Positions 17,801 through 26,280 of a DNA stretch of 64,000 nt are shown here, piece by piece (positions within the stretch are counted from its first letter, which is position 1; every line of letters starts with the position of its first letter). Under the pieces are notes generated by a model, which had not been told where the DNA came from, did not search any database, and worked only from the letters and a program-made list of their open reading frames with translations. Position numbers and translations under genes: made by a program. Source of the stretch: Trueperella abortisuis (GTDB lineage Bacteria; Actinomycetota; Actinomycetes; Actinomycetales; Actinomycetaceae); the NCBI RefSeq assembly GCF_030811095.1, contig NZ_JAUSQL010000001.1:248001-312000 (forward strand). The letters are read 5' to 3'.

Positions 17801-20800
17801 CGCTCTTCGTCGACGAGCCGCGCACGGAGCAGATGTCCGCCATCGAAAGCCTCATCAACGACGACGCCCCCGACTGGGCGGGCAAGCTCGCGCTCGCCGC
17901 GAACTCCGTCAACGAGGCGAACAAGGCCGACTTCGTGGCGTTCAACTACGACTTCCTCAGCCAGGTCCCCGCGGACCTTGTGACCAAGCGCAAGGAGGAG
18001 GGCAAGGCCTCGCTGTTCTACACCTACTACAGCCCGCAACGCCCGAACGTCATCACGGCCTCGCCGCTGCAGTCGGGCCGCATGCTCGGCTGGATCGTCC
18101 AAAAGCGCAACCTCGACGGGTTCCTTCGCTGGACCTTCAACTCCTGGCCGACGGACGTCTACGCCAACTCGACCTTCCTCTACCACCAGGGCGACGAGTA
18201 CCTCATCTACCCCGGCGGCCGTGCGGGCGCCCCCGAGGCGGGCCCCGTGTCCTCGATGCGCTGGGAGGCATTCCTCGACGGCATCGACGACTCGGAGATC
18301 CTGCGCGAGGCGATGAACACCGACGACGGCGACGCGGCCGGCCTCCAGCACACGCTGACCGGCGTGGCGGACACCGACGCGGAGACGGCACCCGCCTGGG
18401 GCGGCATGGTGGGCGCCCGCTCGATCGCCCTCAACGCGATCGGCGAACAGGCCGACCAAGCCGCGCGCATCAGCGCCTCCGCCAGCTCAGAACAGGTCTC
18501 CCCGGGTTCCCCGGTGAAGGTCACCGTCCAGATTCACGCCCCTCTCACCAGCGGGCTTGATCCGCTCACAGTGACGCCGACCGCGCCCGAGGGGTGGCAG
18601 ATCACCCCCGCCAACGTCACCACCTCTGCCATCGGCGCCAACCGCACCGCGAGCGCGGAGTTCTGGGTAGCCAACAACCGCGCCACCGGCCCGGGCACCG
18701 TCTCCTTCGCCACCACCGGCCCCGAGCTGGCCACCCAGGTGAACCTGACGGCGTCGGCAGGGACGTGCGTTCCGGCGTCGTTGGTGGGCGAGGCGTCCGC
18801 GAACTCGGAGGAGTCCACCGCCGGCCTGCCGAACGAGGGCCCGATCTCCCTCGCCTTCGACGCCAACCCGGCGACCCACTGGCACTCGGCGTGGAACGGC
18901 CACGCCTACCCGATTGAGGCATGGTGGAAGACCGACGCCGCGCAGGGACAGGAACTGTGCGCTGTGCAGTACCAAAAGCGCCAGGCGGGCGTGAACGGCC
19001 ACCCGTCCGAGGCCAAGATCTACACCTCGCCCGACGGGCAGGCATGGACCGAGGTCGCCACCGTCCACCCCGATAACTCCGCAGGGCTGCAGAACTTCGA
19101 GCTGCCCGCCGGCACCACCGGCCCCTGGGTGAAGTTCTCCGTGACCAACGCGGCGAGCACCGTGCCCGGCAAGTCGTTCGGCTCGGCCGCGGAGTTCGGC
19201 GCGGCCAAGCGTACAGTGTCGAATACTGCGCCGGCGATCTCCGACTCCATCATGGAGGGCACGGCAATCCAGAGCTACCAGATCCCGGATAACGGGATTG
19301 GCTACCTGGTCAATGGCGTGGTGGCCGAGCCCGGCGTCTACCGGGCCGAGCCCGGCCAGCGCATCGAGGTCAAGATGAACGGACTAGCCGAGCACGGTTA
19401 CACGCTACCCGCGGATGCCCCCATCGACTGGGCCCACACCTTCCTCAAGGTCAGCGTCGATCCGATCGCGGTTCACCCCGGCGACGCGATCCCGGCCACG
19501 CCCCTGAAGGTGGCCGGCAACGGCGGCAAGCTCAGCGTTGAACTCGGCGATGGCGCGCCCGCGTGGCTCACCGTCTCCGAGGACGCCGCCCTGACGGGGA
19601 CGGTCCCCGCGGACGCCGGGCCTGGACAGATTGAGGTGCCCGTGGTGGTCACCGAGGAGGTCGGCGCCCCGACGCTGCTTCCGAACATTGCGGGCACCTA
19701 CACGGCGCGCTCCGCCGCGGTGATCACGATCCTGCCGGCGGAAACGGACCCCGAGGATCTGCCCAAGCTGGACGTCCTGCTCGCCGGCGCGCCGGTGGAT
19801 GCGAGCGTCGGCACCGCCGCGACAAGCTACCCGCTCGACGCGATCGATGAGGACGCGAGCCCCGCCGAGTGGCCCGCGGGTACCACCTTCGCGCTCGCGG
19901 ACGGCTCACCCGAGGGCGCGAGCATTGACCCGGCGACCGGCGCCGTGACCTTCACGCCCACCGCGCAAGACGCGGGCAGGGACGTGGGCATCGAGGTGAC
20001 CATCGCCTACCCGCCGCTGAGCGTACACCCGGATTCGGCGACGTCGTTCAAGGTCATCTTCCGGGTGGCAAAGGCAGGCGAGCCGGGCGCGACCTGTTCG
20101 GCCGAGGAGTTCGCGGGCAGGGCGCCGGGTGCCACCAACCTCCTCGGGGAGGCGACCGGGGACCTGCTGGCCGACCTCTGGTCGCTCGACGCCGAGGGCA
20201 AGATCCACTTCTACGCGAACTACGGCTCTGCCTTCGCCCATCAGTACGTGGCCCACTGCCCGGGAGCGCAGATCACCGCGATGACCGCCATCTCGGACGT
20301 CAACGCCGATCGGCGCGCCGACCTGCTGCTTCGCCACGCGAACGGCGAGCTGTACTTCTACTACTCGCTCGGCCGCGGGCAACTGCAGCAGGGCATCAGG
20401 GCCGGCCACGGCTGGAACGGCATGGACAACATCGCATACGTGGGCAAGCTCGGCGCGGGCAATACGCAATACGTCGTCGCGCGGCAGGTCGCCACCGGTG
20501 ACCTCTACCGCTACGAGGTGACCCGCGACGGCCTGGCGAACGGCACGAAGATCGGCCACGGCTGGCAGGAGATGACGAACGTCGTCGGCGTCGGCCAGTT
20601 CGTCGGCGACGGCTACCCGGACGTCATCGCGACGCGCTCGGACGGAAAGCTGTTCGTCTTCGCCGGCACCCGAGGCGGCGGCCTGGTGAGCGCGGGCCAG
20701 ATTGGCCACGGCTGGTCGAGCTTCGGGGCGGTCTCCTCGCCGGGCGACGTGAATGGGGACGGCGCCTACGACCTGGTTGCCATCCGCAACGACGGGAGGC

Positions 20801-20886
20801 TGTTCCTCTACAACAACCAGCGCGGGTATTTCGCCACCGGCGCCCCGATCGGGCACGGCTGGAGCTCCGTGAAGCTGGTGAGTTAG
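14875..20886 (+). CDS. Secreted multidomain sialidase / GH123 hexosaminidase
   Basis: A 2003-aa exported protein with a signal peptide over residues 1-32. A GH33 sialidase domain (about 38-410) has the YRIP arginine motif at 56-59 and Asp-boxes such as SKDEGQTW (93-100), SDDNGATW, SDDDGASW and SSDGGQTW. A NEW3-type domain follows near 420-520. A GH123/DUF4091 domain (about 800-1160) carries the FVDEP catalytic Asp980-Glu981 pair typical of beta-N-acetylgalactosaminidases. A F5/8C (CBM32-like) domain starts near 1298, then Ig/Rib-like modules, then FG-GAP/VCBS repeats from about 1740 with recurring GHGW. It should strip sialic acid and GalNAc from host glycans. No LPXTG anchor is present. ATG 14875 follows GAAGGGGA. 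Confidence 0.88.
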   Translation: MNGIRRLLGVGLTASVALAGLLAVPLAPAALSDEGPVGEMVTIAKWHDDIPGGVKYRIPALTQAPNGDLLAIFDMRPNQDDLASNIGVVMRRSKDEGQTWGPIQTIRYETGKRGNGDPSVLVDRATGRIFVFYAGSENQGFGGASAGNSASDPNTMTVAYSYSDDNGATWRHRDITEDVKPADWAGIFAASGEGIQVRSGAHKGRLIQQFVTRAAGRNANVSLFSDDDGASWQFGTPFATYGDENKVVELSDGTLMMSARVGGGMRGVAYSSDGGQTWGNAHTDGQQVDPTSNGTILRLYPDAAAGDPKSKMLMLLNSDDPNIRRNGTAKVSCDDGATWPGRVTIEADESEYITGTPIYRNGEATGKVGVLLERDGYTTMAYTSVDTTGMMVCAPISAKQGQAETTPKNRITVTAGERFTLPLTITNQGTDQLAPGTLSVTGYDKSEWTATDTADVGPIAAGESADVDVALNVPDTLLGERTLVATYAVGGKTSQQYVYVNVTGEAGTPTPKVLVEPYLDATYEDGSKIWRPGVTPQEGPLGDIAVPWVRVTNVGNVPVRNVQLNYATNYCHQDSMAPGTKILPNSAYNPGICWSRNDMRHVITAEDVERGYWEQEFYATFTYDGQQYESNRETVRLDLSDATINASGVGADEARVYLPTGDFQSSSFTRMPEAQPDSWILPSGHDLGLEMAKDNRASAQLVVVSPTAGQLTAEVSPAEGIEWEVSYPDRIVNSDQGTLQAGSTLDPLRTAAPTVEANANQAVWFVAHVAPDAAAGVISQTITLKLDGLVIASYPVKVSVRDAQLLDRAARPFVLDLWWHPDAIADWYGVEPWSEEHFALMKPYLAELAEAQQDVVNVAIVHDPWYLPDSDHPQTASHYNSTVEWRWDGQRYSFDFDVFDRVVAAHAEAGITGPIHAFSIKGFRQDRLTYYDDTQGGKLVSKTIALGGDEYRAAWSAFLAAFEQHLKDKGWFERASLFVDEPRTEQMSAIESLINDDAPDWAGKLALAANSVNEANKADFVAFNYDFLSQVPADLVTKRKEEGKASLFYTYYSPQRPNVITASPLQSGRMLGWIVQKRNLDGFLRWTFNSWPTDVYANSTFLYHQGDEYLIYPGGRAGAPEAGPVSSMRWEAFLDGIDDSEILREAMNTDDGDAAGLQHTLTGVADTDAETAPAWGGMVGARSIALNAIGEQADQAARISASASSEQVSPGSPVKVTVQIHAPLTSGLDPLTVTPTAPEGWQITPANVTTSAIGANRTASAEFWVANNRATGPGTVSFATTGPELATQVNLTASAGTCVPASLVGEASANSEESTAGLPNEGPISLAFDANPATHWHSAWNGHAYPIEAWWKTDAAQGQELCAVQYQKRQAGVNGHPSEAKIYTSPDGQAWTEVATVHPDNSAGLQNFELPAGTTGPWVKFSVTNAASTVPGKSFGSAAEFGAAKRTVSNTAPAISDSIMEGTAIQSYQIPDNGIGYLVNGVVAEPGVYRAEPGQRIEVKMNGLAEHGYTLPADAPIDWAHTFLKVSVDPIAVHPGDAIPATPLKVAGNGGKLSVELGDGAPAWLTVSEDAALTGTVPADAGPGQIEVPVVVTEEVGAPTLLPNIAGTYTARSAAVITILPAETDPEDLPKLDVLLAGAPVDASVGTAATSYPLDAIDEDASPAEWPAGTTFALADGSPEGASIDPATGAVTFTPTAQDAGRDVGIEVTIAYPPLSVHPDSATSFKVIFRVAKAGEPGATCSAEEFAGRAPGATNLLGEATGDLLADLWSLDAEGKIHFYANYGSAFAHQYVAHCPGAQITAMTAISDVNADRRADLLLRHANGELYFYYSLGRGQLQQGIRAGHGWNGMDNIAYVGKLGAGNTQYVVARQVATGDLYRYEVTRDGLANGTKIGHGWQEMTNVVGVGQFVGDGYPDVIATRSDGKLFVFAGTRGGGLVSAGQIGHGWSSFGAVSSPGDVNGDGAYDLVAIRNDGRLFLYNNQRGYFATGAPIGHGWSSVKLVS

Positions 20887-20906
20887 CCCGGGCCGGGGCC
20901 GGCCCG

Positions 20907-23582
20907 CTAGACGATGTTGCGCTTCTGCGCGATCTGCAGCGCCACCCACCCGAGCGGCACCCGGCCCCAGAAGGTGAAGAGGCGGTAGAGCACAGCGGTC
21001 GAAAACGCGATGGAGGAGGGCACGCCCGCGATGACGAGGCCGCCCGTCAGCGCCGCCTCGACCGGACCGATACCGCCCGGCGAAGGAACCACGGAGCCCA
21101 CCGAGTTCGAGATCAGATAGGTCACGGCGAGGGTGATGATCGGCAACTCGTAGCCAAACGACTTCAGGGCGAACCCGAAGCAGGCGATGAACGCCACGGA
21201 CATGAGCATCGAGCCGGTGGCCCCCAGCAGGATGCGGGTGGGGTGGGTGAACAGCCACACGAAGCGCGGCCAGACCTGGTTGACGGTGGGACGAATCTTC
21301 GCCATCACCCAGCGCCGCAGCTGCGGAATACCCCCGACGATCCCGCCGACCACCACGATGATCGCGAGCGCGATCTGGATCGTGCCCGAAGGCAGGGACA
21401 GATTGCCGAAGTCGCCGGTGAAGAGGGACAGCACCACGAGCAGGGCGATCGTCACCACGAACTGGCCCACCTGCATCGCAGAGACGGTGGCGACGGCGGC
21501 GGGTGTGGAGACGTTCTTCTTCTGCAGGAAACGCAGGTTGATGGCGGCCGGCCCGATGCCGGCGGGCGCCACGAGGGTGACCACGGAGGCCGCCACCTGC
21601 ACGAGCAACGCCTCCCGGTAGGGCACGGGCTCCTTGGAAAAGGCGGTCAGCGTGACAGCCACACCCGCATACGTGCCGAGCCCGAACAGGAACGAAATCA
21701 CCATCCACCACGGGTTGGCGCCGAGGATAGCGGTGCGCAGATCGTCGAAGTTGAGGGAGCCGAAGAGGATGATCAGCGCGATGCCACCGATGGCGACGGT
21801 CGCGATTGTCTTGAGGGAGAAGCGCTGGTATTCGACGGTCTGCAGGTTGGAGGCGTCGGGAATCTCGGCGGCGAGGGCGTCGCGCAAATCCTGCAACTGT
21901 TTCTTCTCAAGCGCAGCCTTCGTGGCCTGGGGAAGGATGGTGGTCTGGAGGAAGGGCGCGATGGAGGCCACCGCCGTCGTCGGAAGGTTACGGTTCGCCG
22001 AGGCGACGGCACGCGCGACGCCGACCACCCCGGCCAGCATCGCGACCGTCTGGGCCAGGTCGACCTGTCGGGCGGTGTCGGTGGACAGGACGGAGGCGTG
22101 CTGCCAGTTGGCCACGTGCAGGCCCATCGGGGTGACCTTGACGTAGCTGGCGTGCATGTTGCCGTGCGACATGCCGTTGCGGTGAGCGAGGTTGAGCTCG
22201 TGCCAGAGGTGGTCGAGGTCGTCGTCGGTGATTGAATCGGGGTCGGCGTCCTTCAGGAGCGGGTCTGCGGTGGCGAGATCGGCCACGAGGATGGAGGAGT
22301 CGAGCCCGGCGATCGTGGAGGAGGCGCGGTCCGCGACCCCGATCTGCTCGGCGCGCATCTGGGCCAGCAGCATCTGCTCGGCGGTGGCCTCCAGGGTGCG
22401 GCGCGTCTGGCGGATCGCGGTGCGCAGGCTGATACGGGCCCACACGTCGTCGAGGAAGGACAGGATCTGGCGATCGTTATCGAGCACCTTGAGGTGGAAG
22501 GCCCGCCCATGGATGTCCGTGGCGATGTAGTTACGCGAGACCGCCGACGGCCGAGTGGTCGGGTAGCGTGCAATTGTCTGCGCGCGCAGGGCGTAGGAGT
22601 CGACGTCGGTGACCTCGCGCTCGTCGCCGGGCATCGTGAGGTTGTCAATCTCGTCGATGAGGGTGGCGGTCTCGGTGTCGGCGTCGTCGCTGTCGGGGTC
22701 CAAGATCTTGCGGATCTGTTCGAGGCCGGCAAGGTTGGTGTGCCCGATGGGGGAGGAGGTGGTGACGTCGATGGCCTGGAGCATCGAATCGCCGGTGAGG
22801 TCGTCGATGCGGACGGCGGTGACGACGTCGATCCCGGCGCGGCGTATCATCGCCACGAATCTGGCGCCGACCGTGCGATCGGGGGCGCCGCCCACAATGT
22901 AGCGGGTCAGGAGGCCGGCGAGGACACCGATGAGGATGGTGAACAGGGCGCCGGAGAGGTTCTGGTTGCCGCGCAGGATCGACAGGACGAGCGCGATGCT
23001 GAGCAGCCACCAGCCCGTGCGCGTGATCCGGGAGCCCTTGGAGGACCCGGAGACGGTGAGCATCGTGGCCAGGAGAGCGACATAGGGCACGGCAACGATG
23101 AGCGACTGGCCCGGGACGGGCTCAGAGAGCGCGTCGAACAGGTCGGAGCTGGGCAACCACTTGGCGCCCATCCACACCACGAGGGCGGAAATGCCGACGG
23201 CGGCGCCCGAGCCCACCAGGGTCGTGAAGAGGGCGCGCCAACGTTTGCGGAGCACCATCTCGCCGAGGATGAGGATCGGCAGGAAGAAGGACATGAGGCC
23301 TTCGAGGGCGTTGATCGGCAGGGCGAGGATCGTGGTGAGGATGCCGCTGGCGGCCCGCCGCACGTCCTGGGCGACGGCGATGGTGGTGGTCTTGGCGTAG
23401 ACGGAGACGAGGATGACGAACGCGATCCCGACCACGCACAGTACCGCGCCAAAGAGGTCGGCGGGGTTGCGTACCCAGCTCGGCTGGGAGTCGATGAGGA
23501 GAACCTCCCGCTCGGGGGTTCGCCCTGCCGCGGCGCGGTTGTCTGGTTTGTGCTGGGCCGTCACATCATCGATCCTACTCAT
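20907..23582 (-). CDS. Membrane protein: TM region, pseudokinase and UPF0104/LPG-synthase-type TM domain
   Basis: This roughly 890-aa protein has several N-terminal helices, a soluble middle (about 290-590) and a C-terminal UPF0104 (AglD2/MprF flippase-like) membrane domain with PAGIGPAAINLRFLQKK and VPSPGGIGPVEAALTGG. The middle resembles an APH/ABC1-type kinase, but the catalytic loop reads SHGNMHASYVKV and the DFG position VANWQ, so key Asp residues are missing. It probably acts in membrane lipid movement or cell-surface modification. I start at ATG 23582; an upstream extension to 23660 is Pro/Arg-rich. It converges on the sialidase gene with only 20 bp between. Confidence 0.75.
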   Translation of the reverse strand: MSRIDDVTAQHKPDNRAAAGRTPEREVLLIDSQPSWVRNPADLFGAVLCVVGIAFVILVSVYAKTTTIAVAQDVRRAASGILTTILALPINALEGLMSFFLPILILGEMVLRKRWRALFTTLVGSGAAVGISALVVWMGAKWLPSSDLFDALSEPVPGQSLIVAVPYVALLATMLTVSGSSKGSRITRTGWWLLSIALVLSILRGNQNLSGALFTILIGVLAGLLTRYIVGGAPDRTVGARFVAMIRRAGIDVVTAVRIDDLTGDSMLQAIDVTTSSPIGHTNLAGLEQIRKILDPDSDDADTETATLIDEIDNLTMPGDEREVTDVDSYALRAQTIARYPTTRPSAVSRNYIATDIHGRAFHLKVLDNDRQILSFLDDVWARISLRTAIRQTRRTLEATAEQMLLAQMRAEQIGVADRASSTIAGLDSSILVADLATADPLLKDADPDSITDDDLDHLWHELNLAHRNGMSHGNMHASYVKVTPMGLHVANWQHASVLSTDTARQVDLAQTVAMLAGVVGVARAVASANRNLPTTAVASIAPFLQTTILPQATKAALEKKQLQDLRDALAAEIPDASNLQTVEYQRFSLKTIATVAIGGIALIILFGSLNFDDLRTAILGANPWWMVISFLFGLGTYAGVAVTLTAFSKEPVPYREALLVQVAASVVTLVAPAGIGPAAINLRFLQKKNVSTPAAVATVSAMQVGQFVVTIALLVVLSLFTGDFGNLSLPSGTIQIALAIIVVVGGIVGGIPQLRRWVMAKIRPTVNQVWPRFVWLFTHPTRILLGATGSMLMSVAFIACFGFALKSFGYELPIITLAVTYLISNSVGSVVPSPGGIGPVEAALTGGLVIAGVPSSIAFSTAVLYRLFTFWGRVPLGWVALQIAQKRNIV

Positions 23583-23675
23583 GCGGACGGCTCCGGCTCC
23601 ACTTCGTGGGGTGCGTCGGTGCCCGCCCGATGCGGTGGCCGCATCGGGCGGGCACCGCATCGGACGGGCACGCGG

Positions 23676-25952
23676 TCAGGCGTTGCGCAGGCGTAGCGAA
23701 TTGCCCACCACGATCACCGACGAGCTCGCCATTGCGAACGCCGCGATGCCGGGCACGATCACGCCGAACACCGCCAGCGGGATCGCGATGACGTTGTAGG
23801 CAAAAGCCCAGGCCAGGTTCTCCTTGATGATCTGCAGCGTGCGGGCGGAAACCCGCAGCGAGTTCGGGATAGCCCGGATATCGGAGTTGACGATCGTGAT
23901 GTCTGCGGCGGCCTTGGCCACGTCGGTGCCCGAGCCCATCGCGATCGAGAGGTCGGCGGCGGCGAGGGCCGCGGCGTCGTTGACACCATCGCCCACCATC
24001 GCAACCTTCCTGCCCGCGCCCTGAAGCTCCTTGAGCACCTCGACCTTCTGCTCGGGCAGCACCTCGGCGCGCACGTCCGCGATGCCGAGCTCGGCGGCGA
24101 CGGTGACGGCGGCAGGCGCGTTATCGCCGGTGACGAGCACGGGGGTCAGCCCGCGCTCGCGCAACGCAGCCAGGGTCTGGGAGGCCTCGGGCCGGATCGT
24201 GTCGCGCACGGCGATGAGGCCCGTCCCGCGCCCGGCCTTCGTCACGACGACGACGCTTGCTCCTGTCCGCGCCAACGCCTGCGCCCGGTCGGTCAGCTCG
24301 GGGCTGACGTGGTCGGCAAGCCAGCTCAGGCGGCCGGCGGCGACGGGCTCGCCGCCGGCCGTGCCCGCCACTCCCTTGCCGGCATGGTTCGCGAAATCGG
24401 AGACGGCGGTGGGGGTGATCCCGTGCTCACGGGCGGCGCGCACGATCGCCTGTGCGATGGGGTGCTCGGAGTGGGCCTCGAGCCCGGCTGCCAGCGCAAG
24501 GACGGCGTCCTCGGCGCCAGACGTGCCCTCGGCGCCAGAAGTGCCCGCGGTCTCCACCTCGCTCACCGACATGACGCCGCTGGTCAGGGTGCCGGTCTTG
24601 TCCAGCATGATGGTGTCAACGGCGTGGGCGCCCTCGAGCACCTCCGGGCCGCGGATGAGCGCGCCGAGGCGGGAGAGTCGGCCGGAGCCGACCAGTAACG
24701 CCGTCGGGGTCGCCAGGCCCAGCGCGCACGGGCACGCCACCACCAGCACGGTGATCGCGGAGGCGAGCGCCATCTCGGCGTTGTCGGTGAACACGCGCAC
24801 GCCGAACGTGGCTAGCGCGATCAGAATAACGACGGGGACGAAGACGGCCGAGATCCGGTCGGCGATCCGCTGCACGGGCGCCTTGCCGGTCTGCGCCTCG
24901 GCGAGGAGGCGACCCATGTGGGCCAGCGTCGTGTCTTCCCCCACGCGCGTGGCGCGCACCTCGAGCGAGCCGTGCGTATTGAGGGTAGCCCCGGTGACGT
25001 CGTCGCCCACGCCCACGTCGACCGGCAGGGACTCCCCGGTCACGAGCGAGGCGTCGATGGAGGAGGAACCCGCCACGATGACGCCGTCGGTGGCCACGGT
25101 CTCGCCGGGACGCACCCGGAACACGTCCCCCACCTGCACCTGCGAGACGGGCACAACCCGCTCCACCGGCTCATCGGAGCCCGCGCGTCGCACGAGGAGC
25201 GCCTCGGAGGCGCCAAGCTCAAGCAGGGAACGCAGGGCGTCGCCGGCGGAGCGGCGCGAACGGGCCTCCAGCCAGCGGCCGATCAGCAGGAAGGTCACGA
25301 TCATCGCGCTGGTCTCGAAGTACAGGTGTGGCGCGGCGGCGTGGCCCAAACCGTGGATGCCGGTCATCTGCATGGTGTAGCCGATGCGGCCGGCCCCGCC
25401 CAGCGTCAGCGCCCACAGCGACCAGCCCATGGAGGCCAGCACGCCGAGGGAGACGAGGGTGTCCATCGTCGACGAGCCGTAGCGTGCCGCGCGGAATGCG
25501 GCACGGTGGAAGGGCCAACCGCACCAGAACGCCACCACCAGCGACAGGGCGCCGATCACCCACTGCCAGCCAGGAAACTGGAGGGCGGGAATCATTGACA
25601 GCCCAACCACCGGCACCGACAGGATCGCGGAGACCACGAAGCGGCGCCACAGATCCGCCACCCGCGCCTTCGCGGCTGCTTCCGCGGCGGCCTCGGCGGC
25701 CTGGATCATCTCGGCGTCGGGCGCGTCGCCGGTGCGGCTGATCACCGACGCGTCATAGCCGGCCTTGACGACGGTGCCGACCAGGTCCTCATTCGACAGG
25801 TCGGCGGCCGAGCCGTCGAGCTCGACGTGGGCCCGCTCGGTGGCCAGGTTGACCACCGCCGTCACCCCGGGGACCTTGTTGAGCTTCTTCTCTACGCGCG
25901 CCACGCAGGAAGCGCAGGTCATCCCGCGCACGGCGAGGTCAACTTCAATCAT
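23676..25952 (-). CDS. copA: Copper-exporting P1B-type ATPase
   Basis: This 758-aa pump exports Cu(+) from the cytoplasm. It has an N-terminal heavy-metal domain (MTCASC, Cys13/Cys16), the transmembrane metal site CPC in VVACPCALGLATP, phosphorylation site DKTGTLTSG and the SEHP motif. The hinge GDGVNDAAALA is also present. The last helices contain YN and MASSS, the Cu(+)-specific signatures. The start ATG shares its A with the copZ stop, so chaperone and pump are translationally coupled. Length is normal. Confidence 0.95.
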   Translation of the reverse strand: MIEVDLAVRGMTCASCVARVEKKLNKVPGVTAVVNLATERAHVELDGSAADLSNEDLVGTVVKAGYDASVISRTGDAPDAEMIQAAEAAAEAAAKARVADLWRRFVVSAILSVPVVGLSMIPALQFPGWQWVIGALSLVVAFWCGWPFHRAAFRAARYGSSTMDTLVSLGVLASMGWSLWALTLGGAGRIGYTMQMTGIHGLGHAAAPHLYFETSAMIVTFLLIGRWLEARSRRSAGDALRSLLELGASEALLVRRAGSDEPVERVVPVSQVQVGDVFRVRPGETVATDGVIVAGSSSIDASLVTGESLPVDVGVGDDVTGATLNTHGSLEVRATRVGEDTTLAHMGRLLAEAQTGKAPVQRIADRISAVFVPVVILIALATFGVRVFTDNAEMALASAITVLVVACPCALGLATPTALLVGSGRLSRLGALIRGPEVLEGAHAVDTIMLDKTGTLTSGVMSVSEVETAGTSGAEGTSGAEDAVLALAAGLEAHSEHPIAQAIVRAAREHGITPTAVSDFANHAGKGVAGTAGGEPVAAGRLSWLADHVSPELTDRAQALARTGASVVVVTKAGRGTGLIAVRDTIRPEASQTLAALRERGLTPVLVTGDNAPAAVTVAAELGIADVRAEVLPEQKVEVLKELQGAGRKVAMVGDGVNDAAALAAADLSIAMGSGTDVAKAAADITIVNSDIRAIPNSLRVSARTLQIIKENLAWAFAYNVIAIPLAVFGVIVPGIAAFAMASSSVIVVGNSLRLRNA

Positions 25953-26176
25953 CAGCGGACGATCTCGACGACGGTGTAGTTGCCCGCCTCGTCGACGGCC
26001 TCACGCAACGCGTCGTCGGAGACCTCGGCGGAGGTTGCGAGGCGAACCTCGGAGGTGCCCTTCGGATCGAGGGTCACGTCGACGGAGTCGACGCCGGGCA
26101 GCTCCATGAGCTCCTCGGTGACGTGGGCGACGCAGTGATTGCAGGTCATTCCGTTGACCTTAAGGGTGGTGGACAT
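25952..26176 (-). CDS. copZ: Copper chaperone (HMA domain)
   Basis: The 74-aa protein is a single heavy-metal-associated domain with MTCNHC (Cys12, Cys15) after the first strand. It carries Cu(+) to CopA. The start ATG 26176 follows GTGAAAGG at a suitable distance; a longer frame reaches 26311 but covers non-conserved residues. It is the first gene of a two-gene operon. No copper-responsive regulator gene is adjacent. Confidence 0.9.
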   Translation of the reverse strand: MSTTLKVNGMTCNHCVAHVTEELMELPGVDSVDVTLDPKGTSEVRLATSAEVSDDALREAVDEAGNYTVVEIVR

Positions 26177-26280
26177 GGCAAACCTTTCACTCGGTGTCAT
26201 TCGCGTTGACACTGAGGCCAACGACACCGGGTGCGGGTTTATTCCAGCGGGCCGCTCCGGGGCAAGGCTGGGTGCGCCGC

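Noticed and set aside
26192-26229. CGGTGTC/GACACCG inverted repeat before copZ as copper operator
   Set aside because: Only 7-bp arms 24 nt apart, not resembling CsoR, CueR or CopY sites.
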